Source of the DNA: CAWUKT01 sp963923035
Lineage (GTDB): Bacteria; Bacteroidota; Bacteroidia; J057; JADKCL01
Assembly (NCBI GenBank): GCA_963923035.1
Contig: CAWUKT010000041.1
Span: 1 to 60,494 of the forward strand
DNA length: 60,494 bases
Direction: 5' to 3'
Position numbers and translations under genes: made by a program. The stretch's first letter is position 1, and each line of letters starts with the position of its first letter. Of this stretch, positions 55,045 through 60,494 are shown in pieces. Under the pieces are notes generated by a model. It did not search any database, was not told where the DNA came from, and saw only the letters and a program-made list of their open reading frames with translations.

Positions 55045-57720
55045 ATGGCTCCGACTTTACCCCATTCCGTTTCGGTGTATTTCATGCGTGGATTTTGGTT
55101 GATTCTGCTGCTGGGAGGCGCACTCCACTCTGCCTGGGCGCAGGATACCACACCTCCGACGGCCGTTTGCCAGTCGGTATCGGTCTATCTGGACGCTTCG
55201 GGAGAGGCGACCCTGGCTGCTGCCGACGTGGATGGGGGCAGCACCGACAATATTGGAATCGAGACCTTTTCGGTAAGCCCTTCCAGTTTTGATTGTGATG
55301 ACATTGGGCCCCAGAGCGTGGCATTGACGGTTACGGACAGCGCGGGGAATACCGATTCCTGCATCACCACCGTGACGGTGGTGGACACCATTGCCCCTGA
55401 AATCACCTGCCAGAATTTCGATGTGAACGTATCCGCCGGGGAGATCACCATTGTGGACTTGATCGAGGGAGCGACCATTGAGATTGAGATTAGAACCGAT
55501 GAATTTCCCGAGGAGACTTCCTGGGAATTGACGGATTCCGATGGGAATGTGGTCGCTGATTTCACCAACGGCAATAGCCTGTCCTTGTCGACGGTGTATA
55601 CCTGGGAATACGATGTCGACTGTGACGAGGATTATACCTTCACCATTTTCGATTCGTTTGGGGATGGGATTTGTTGTGGCCTGTTTGGAAATGGCTACTA
55701 TATCGTGCGGGTCAATGGTGTGCAGGTGGCCAATGGCGGGGATTTCAGCTCCAGCGAATCGGCAACCTTTTCTACCGATTGCGTTTTGCTTTACTCACAA
55801 CTGGCCACCGACAACTGCGGGATCGATACCATCACCTCTGAATTCGGAACCTTTGATTGCAGCGATGCCGATACCCTGGTCAAGTACATGCTGTATGCCT
55901 TCGATGCGTCGGGGAATGTCGACAGCTGCGAGGCTGCATTCGATGTCGTGGATGGCCCTCCGGTCGCCAATTGTGCGGACATCTCGGTGTACATCGACTC
56001 CACCGGCGGCTCTTTGTCGGTCCTGAGCGAATTGGAGGCCATGTTTACCGATTCCTGCGGTTTGGATTCCATTTTGATCACTGGGAATACCGACCTCTCG
56101 TGCGCCGACCTCGGGGCCAATACATTTTCCATTGTGGCGGAAGATTTTTTGGGCAATATGGATTCCTGCACGGTCACAGTGACGGTGCTGGATACGATTG
56201 CTCCCGTTGCGGTATGCGCGGGAGATTCTCTGAGCCTGGACAATTCGGGGAGCTTTGAGGTGAGCGCTTCAACGGTGGATGGAGGATCGAGCGACAATTG
56301 CGGAATTGCCTCCTCTTCTTTCTCGGGGACTTCCGGGACCTTCTCATGCTCCGACGCCGGCACGTCTATCTCCGGTGTCCTGACCGTGACGGATGCAGCC
56401 GGCAATTCTGACAATTGTACCGTCAATGCCATCCTCTATGACCTGGAGCCTCCGGTCCTTACCTGTGACAGCATTGTTTTCAATTTGGGGGGCAATAGTT
56501 CCATCACCATCAACTTAGATTCCATTTACGGCTCGGAGCCGGAGCTGGACATCGAGATTCTGACGGACAATTTTCCGGAAGAAACCTCCTGGGAATTGAC
56601 GGACGGCAGCGGAACGGTCATTGATGGAATCTCGACGAATACGCTGGGACAGGACGCGACCGTATTCAATTGGGTAAATACCTTGGAATGCGGGGAAAGC
56701 TATACCTTCACCATCAATGATGCTTTTGGCGATGGGATTTGCTGCGGCTTGTTTGGAAATGGCTACTACGAATTGAGCCTCGATGGCGTAGTCATCGGCT
56801 CCGGGGGCGATTTCAATTCTTCTGAGTCCGTTTCCTTTACCACCGATTCCTGCCTGACCAATTTCATCACCGACAATTGTAGCCTGGATTCGATTTGGAT
56901 CGAAGACACTACCTTCACCGATTGCCAGATCGGCTATAACGATGTCCCGGTATACGCCACGGATGCTTCGGGCAACCTGGATTCCTGCATCTATGTGGTA
57001 GGGATTGAAGACAGCCTTTCCCTTTCCTCCCTCTTGTCCTGCAATTCCTCTGCGACGGTCTACCTCGACAGTGCGGGCCAGGGCAGCATTTCCGTTTCCG
57101 ATATCATTCTCAGCCAATCCATTCCCTGCTACGACTCCCAGGAATTGTCCGACAGCTTGTTTGAGTGTACCGATGTGGGGACTGCGGTACTGACGGCAAC
57201 AGTGGTCAGCACGGGAGGAAGTTATTTGAGTTGCGAGGCCAATGTGACGATTGAGGATACGGTGCGGCCCCAAGTGTCCTGTCAGGATGCGGTGGTGTAT
57301 TTGGATGCGACGGGAAATGCAGTCCTGTCCGAAAGTGATGTCCTGGTCAGTTCCTCGGACGCTTGCGGGGTGGATACGGTTTACCTGGGGCAAACGGACT
57401 TTGATTGTGGCGATATTTTAGATACCCTTTCGGTGACGGTGGTTGTGGAGGATGTGAATGGGAACAGTGAATTGTGTATGGCCAATGTCATCGTTGAGGA
57501 CAGCATTTCTCCGGACCTGACCTGTTCCACCCTCGATACCCTGATTCTGGGCGAAAACAGCCTGCTGAGCCTAGGTTTTGGCGATTTCTACGATCAAGGC
57601 TCCGACAGCCTGACCCTGACCATTGTCACCGACAATTTCCCCTCCGAAACCTCCTGGCAACTGTTGGACGATGAAGAACAGGTGGTCCAGGAAATTAGCC
57701 CGGGGGACCTCACCAGCTAG
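55045..57720 (+). CDS. Giant HYR/DGICC-repeat surface protein, 5' part ending at an in-frame TAG
   Basis: An 891-residue open frame with signal peptide (MRGFWLILLLGGALHSAWA, from the internal Met at 55084; the ATG at 55045 is the alternative longer start). After one HYR-like domain (about 30-115) it carries copies of an unnamed domain with the pattern TDxFPEETSWELTD ... GDGICCGLFGNGYY ... GGDFxSSE, each followed by three HYR-like Ig domains (C-D ... SGNxDSC). Repeat units begin at residues 151, 507 and 862, so the period is 356 then 355. The third unit is cut by TAG at codon 892, and the frame then continues without loss in the following feature. It is very likely one protein, broken here. 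The C-terminal sorting domain is not in this part. It should be a T9SS surface adhesin. Confidence 0.88.
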   Translation: MAPTLPHSVSVYFMRGFWLILLLGGALHSAWAQDTTPPTAVCQSVSVYLDASGEATLAAADVDGGSTDNIGIETFSVSPSSFDCDDIGPQSVALTVTDSAGNTDSCITTVTVVDTIAPEITCQNFDVNVSAGEITIVDLIEGATIEIEIRTDEFPEETSWELTDSDGNVVADFTNGNSLSLSTVYTWEYDVDCDEDYTFTIFDSFGDGICCGLFGNGYYIVRVNGVQVANGGDFSSSESATFSTDCVLLYSQLATDNCGIDTITSEFGTFDCSDADTLVKYMLYAFDASGNVDSCEAAFDVVDGPPVANCADISVYIDSTGGSLSVLSELEAMFTDSCGLDSILITGNTDLSCADLGANTFSIVAEDFLGNMDSCTVTVTVLDTIAPVAVCAGDSLSLDNSGSFEVSASTVDGGSSDNCGIASSSFSGTSGTFSCSDAGTSISGVLTVTDAAGNSDNCTVNAILYDLEPPVLTCDSIVFNLGGNSSITINLDSIYGSEPELDIEILTDNFPEETSWELTDGSGTVIDGISTNTLGQDATVFNWVNTLECGESYTFTINDAFGDGICCGLFGNGYYELSLDGVVIGSGGDFNSSESVSFTTDSCLTNFITDNCSLDSIWIEDTTFTDCQIGYNDVPVYATDASGNLDSCIYVVGIEDSLSLSSLLSCNSSATVYLDSAGQGSISVSDIILSQSIPCYDSQELSDSLFECTDVGTAVLTATVVSTGGSYLSCEANVTIEDTVRPQVSCQDAVVYLDATGNAVLSESDVLVSSSDACGVDTVYLGQTDFDCGDILDTLSVTVVVEDVNGNSELCMANVIVEDSISPDLTCSTLDTLILGENSLLSLGFGDFYDQGSDSLTLTIVTDNFPSETSWQLLDDEEQVVQEISPGDLTS

Positions 57721-58700
57721 GGGGCGACTTTCACCTGGAACCTGGACGTGGATTGCGGGTCGGAATACGTTTTTGTGATCAAAGACAGCAATGGGGACGG
57801 AATTTGTTGCGGCATTTTCGGAAATGGGAGCTATTCCCTGGCCCAGGGCAGCACCATCATTGCCGAGGGAGATTCCTTCGGAAGCGTCGATTCGACCTTT
57901 TTCCGGGTTGATTTCTGCTATACCAATGGCACTCCCTTTTCCGACAACTGCGCGGTCACCTCGACGGATGTCAGTCCCTCGAGTTTGAGCATTTGTGATC
58001 TCGGGAGCCAAACCTTCGAGCTTTCGGTATCGGATTCTTCGGGCAATGAGACCACCTGCCAGGTGCAGGTGGAGGTGGTCGATACTTCTGGTGCGCTGAT
58101 CACCTGTACGGACACCACCGTCTACCTGGACGCTGCGGGAGCCATTGCCATCGATTCTTCCACCATCCTCATGACCAATGCCCTCGACGGGTGCAGTGCG
58201 ACCTCGACATTGTCCGCGTCCAGCTTCGGTTGCAATGATGTGGGAAGCCAGGCGGTCACCCTGACCCTTACGACCAGCGGTGGGGCAAGCGCTTCCTGCT
58301 CGGCCAATGTGACTGTGGTCGACAGTACGGGCCCGGATCTCGTGTGCAGCGATACCGCGGTGGTCATCGATTCTGTGAGCACCCTGGTGGTCGACGAAAG
58401 TTATTTCCAAGCCACCTATTCCGACGCCTGCGGCATCGATACAGTGGTGCTGAGCCAGACCGACTTTACCTGCTTTGATGCCGGGGCCAATATCATCACC
58501 ATCACGGTAACCGACGAGAACGGCAACCAGGCAACCTGCACGCCCACGCTTACGGTGGAGGCAGATACGTTTACGATTGTCCTGGCTGCTTCGGTACAAG
58601 CCTGCGGCAACAATATCTCCTGCAACGGGGCCAGCGACGGCACCATCACCACGACTGTGACCGGTGGCTGTTTCCCTTATTCTTACCTCTGGAATACCGG
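55495..58700 (+). repeat. Higher-order repeat: three units of [DGICC domain + three HYR-like domains]
   Basis: Units begin at 55495, 56563 and 57628, spaced 1068 and 1065 bases, each opening with a ~100-residue DGICC domain followed by three HYR-like modules. The repeat continues across the TAG at 57718-57720. The DNA units are diverged, so the duplication is old. The end of the third unit is approximate. Confidence 0.85.
57718..57720 (+). other. In-frame TAG nonsense codon in the giant adhesin
   Basis: The codon interrupts the third DGICC domain. In the second copy the aligned codon is CAG in CAG GAC GCG ACC, against TAG GGG GCG ACT here. A single C-to-T change would explain it. About 900 codons downstream remain in frame. 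Confidence 0.85.
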
Positions 58701-60471
58701 CGCCACCGCCGCCAACCTTTCCAACCTGACGGCTGGTACCTATGTCCTGACGCTCACCGATAGCCTCGGAGCCACCCTGGTCGATTCGATCGTGCTGAGC
58801 GAGCCCGGTCCGATCAGCCCGGCCCTGGTGGCCAGTTCGTTCGTCTGCGACGGCGATTCTACGGGGACCATCGACCTGACGGTAACCGGCGGCAATGATT
58901 GCAGTGCCTATACGTATGCCTGGAGCAATGGCGCCACGACGGAAGACCTGAGCGGGATTCCGGCCGGAACCTATGCGGTGGTGGTGGCCGATACCATGGG
59001 CTGTACGGGATCTGACTCCATTGTCCTGGCAGCGGTGAGCGCCTTGGCCGTTGACCTGGGGGCCGATACGGCGATTTGTACGGGGGAAAGCCTGGTATTG
59101 GATGCGGGAGCCGGCTACGCGGACTATCTCTGGTCCAACGGAGATAGCGCGCAGAGCATTTTCGTGGGGATGGCCGGGACCTACAGCGTCGCGGTGACGG
59201 ATACGAATGGGTGCGGAAGCACGGATTCGTTGGTACTGGCGTTGAATGCCTTGCCCCAGCCTTCGCTGGGCCCCGACACTACGATTTGTTCCTCGGACTC
59301 CATTTCCCTTTCTCCCGGCTCCTTCTCCTCTTTCCAATGGTCCACCGGGGCAACCTCGTCTTCGATTACTGCCAACGCGGGCGGGGTATTTGCAGTGACG
59401 GTCACCGATGCGAACAGCTGTTCCAATACCGATAGCATCGTGGTGACGCAGGCCAATGCGGTTCAGGTGGACATTGTGGCGCAGGGCGATACCAATTTGT
59501 GTCCTGAGGATTCAGTGTTGTTGGTGGCCACTAGTGGGTTGGCGGGGTATGTGTGGAGCAATGGAGCGACGACGGATTCGATTTGGGTGGCGGGACAAAT
59601 GGGAACCTTCTCGGTGGAGGTGACGGATTCCTTGGGCTGCGTCGGAAGCGATACGGCCCTGACGACGCTGTACGTGCCCGATATGGTGGAGCTGGGCAAC
59701 GATACCGCCATCTGCGATGGCGAAGCGGTCGTGCTGGACGCGGGCGCAAGTTTCACGACCTTCAATTGGTCAACGGGAGACTCAACCCAGTCCATTTCCA
59801 TTGACCAAGCCGGAACCTATACCATCTCGGTCCAAGACAGCAATGGCTGTGCTTCCTCCGACTCGCTGACCCTATTCGTAAATGCCTTGCCCAATCCTGA
59901 CCTGGGGGCCGATACCACCATTTGCCAGGGCGCTTCATTGCTTCTGAGTCCCGGAAATTTTGATGCCTACCAATGGTCGACCGGATCAACCGGACCCGTC
60001 ATCCAAACCATGGGGGCAGGCACCTATGCAGTGACGGTCAGCGATGCCAACGGGTGTGAAAACAGCGATGCCATCACGGTCAGCGAATCGGGGACGGTGA
60101 GCGTCTTCATCCTCAACAGCGGCAGTTCTCCCATTTGCCAGGGGGATACGGTGGTCCTCAGCGTGGTCGGAAATTATGCCAGCTACCTCTGGAACACCGG
60201 TGATACGACCGCTTCGATTGAAATCACAGGCCAGGGCGGCACGTATACGGTGACGGTCGCCAATGCCGATGGCTGTACGGGCAGTGCTTCCGAGGCTGTG
60301 ACCTATTTGAATGTCCCCAATCCTACGCCTGCGATTTCCCCCAGTCCTGCGGTTGATCTGTGCGATGGCGAGACGGTGACGCTGTACGCTGGTGGGGGCT
60401 ATTCCAGCTACCAATGGAGCGATGGCAGCTCTTCCCAAACGAGGCCGTGTAAAAACGCCCATTCAAATTGA
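57748..60471 (+). CDS. Giant surface protein, 3' part, in frame with the preceding gene
   Basis: A 907-residue frame from GTG 57748, but the same frame is open from directly after the TAG at 57718-57720; this is the continuation of the preceding gene, not an independent gene. It completes the third DGICC domain (GDGICCGIFGNGSY), three HYR-like domains, then two SprB-type repeats (ISCNGASDGTITTTVTGG and a partner near 58850), then about seven Ig/PKD-like repeats of 75-85 residues (pattern DLGADTxICxGxSLxLDAGxxYxxYxWSxGxxxxSI ... GTYxVTVxDxNGC). There is no sorting domain. The last residues after about base 60437 (RPCKNAHSN) leave the repeat pattern abruptly. If the TAG is real, this part would not be made unless translation restarts. 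Confidence 0.75.
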   Translation: MDCGSEYVFVIKDSNGDGICCGIFGNGSYSLAQGSTIIAEGDSFGSVDSTFFRVDFCYTNGTPFSDNCAVTSTDVSPSSLSICDLGSQTFELSVSDSSGNETTCQVQVEVVDTSGALITCTDTTVYLDAAGAIAIDSSTILMTNALDGCSATSTLSASSFGCNDVGSQAVTLTLTTSGGASASCSANVTVVDSTGPDLVCSDTAVVIDSVSTLVVDESYFQATYSDACGIDTVVLSQTDFTCFDAGANIITITVTDENGNQATCTPTLTVEADTFTIVLAASVQACGNNISCNGASDGTITTTVTGGCFPYSYLWNTGATAANLSNLTAGTYVLTLTDSLGATLVDSIVLSEPGPISPALVASSFVCDGDSTGTIDLTVTGGNDCSAYTYAWSNGATTEDLSGIPAGTYAVVVADTMGCTGSDSIVLAAVSALAVDLGADTAICTGESLVLDAGAGYADYLWSNGDSAQSIFVGMAGTYSVAVTDTNGCGSTDSLVLALNALPQPSLGPDTTICSSDSISLSPGSFSSFQWSTGATSSSITANAGGVFAVTVTDANSCSNTDSIVVTQANAVQVDIVAQGDTNLCPEDSVLLVATSGLAGYVWSNGATTDSIWVAGQMGTFSVEVTDSLGCVGSDTALTTLYVPDMVELGNDTAICDGEAVVLDAGASFTTFNWSTGDSTQSISIDQAGTYTISVQDSNGCASSDSLTLFVNALPNPDLGADTTICQGASLLLSPGNFDAYQWSTGSTGPVIQTMGAGTYAVTVSDANGCENSDAITVSESGTVSVFILNSGSSPICQGDTVVLSVVGNYASYLWNTGDTTASIEITGQGGTYTVTVANADGCTGSASEAVTYLNVPNPTPAISPSPAVDLCDGETVTLYAGGGYSSYQWSDGSSSQTRPCKNAHSN

Positions 60472-60494
60472 TTCCCAGCCAAGAGTCGGAGTTT
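60438..60494. other. Possible mobile-element end truncated at window edge
   Basis: After the codons for SSSQT the repeat homology stops and GAGGCCGTGTAAAAACGCC begins, which looks like the terminal inverted repeat of an insertion sequence. Only 57 bases remain, so no transposase or second end can be seen. A misassembly at a repeat is equally possible. Confidence 0.3.

Noticed and set aside
57718..57720. TAG read as a recoded sense codon (selenocysteine, pyrrolysine or altered code)
   Set aside because: TAG ends other genes normally here, TAG is not the selenocysteine codon, and no recoding element is seen; a simple mutation or read error is more likely.

Overview
The window reads as a Bacteroidota chromosome segment, most likely a Saprospiria/Lewinella-type bacterium. 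This is inferred from gene content only: a complete gldKLMN cluster, SprE/PorW and PorP/SprF of the type IX secretion system (T9SS), several large secreted proteins with T9SS C-terminal sorting domains, a DUF4271 gene beside hemCD, an ATP synthase operon lacking the beta and epsilon genes, and TAnnTTTG-type -7 promoter elements. The DNA looks moderately GC-rich by eye. No rRNA, tRNA, CRISPR array, complete IS element or prophage was seen.

Layout. 1-325: non-coding, G-rich, with a short tandem repeat. 326-3509 (-): two poorly known exported proteins, a lipoprotein and a large periplasmic/secreted protein. 3628-12471 (+): a T9SS beta-propeller protein, a class II aldolase-like protein, DUF2851, a NeuD/PglD-type acyltransferase, a T9SS PKD protein and a TIGR01777 epimerase-like protein. 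12531-19981 (-): two large T9SS cargo proteins, one with SprB repeats and one an M43 metalloprotease. 20269-23660: a DUF922 protein and a divergent HEFGH protein, an exported class V aminotransferase and a small lipoprotein. 23850-27083 (+): DUF4271, hemC, hemD. 27255-33042 (+): PorP/SprF-like protein, gldK, gldL, gldM, gldN, closed by a strong terminator. 33122-34270 (+): serine hydrolase. 34272-41032 (-): sprE, a class A penicillin-binding protein and uvrC as one compact operon. 41132-48372 (+): M23 peptidase, bactofilin, then atpZ-like, an AtpI-like gene, atpB, E, F, H, A, G. 48722-52980 (+): metH translationally coupled to a Crp/Fnr regulator. 52986-54884 (-): FG-GAP/UnbV T9SS protein. 55045-60471 (+): a giant HYR/SprB-like adhesin broken by one in-frame TAG and losing its repeat homology about 55 bases before the window end.

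How it fits together. The region combines T9SS core parts (GldKLMN, PorP/SprF, SprE) with at least four clear T9SS cargo genes plus the giant adhesin. SprB-type repeats, HYR-like modules and an unnamed Cys-pair domain (core DGICC) recur among the cargo. Housekeeping functions (haem synthesis, DNA repair, cell wall, ATP synthase, methionine synthase) fill the rest.

The most notable observations are the single nonsense codon inside a higher-order 356-residue repeat of the giant adhesin, the recurrent DGICC domain, the abrupt end of that adhesin at what may be a mobile-element end, an acidic Gly/Phe-rich insert in GldN, and several structured intergenic regions. No wholly new multi-gene system could be established from sequence reading alone.
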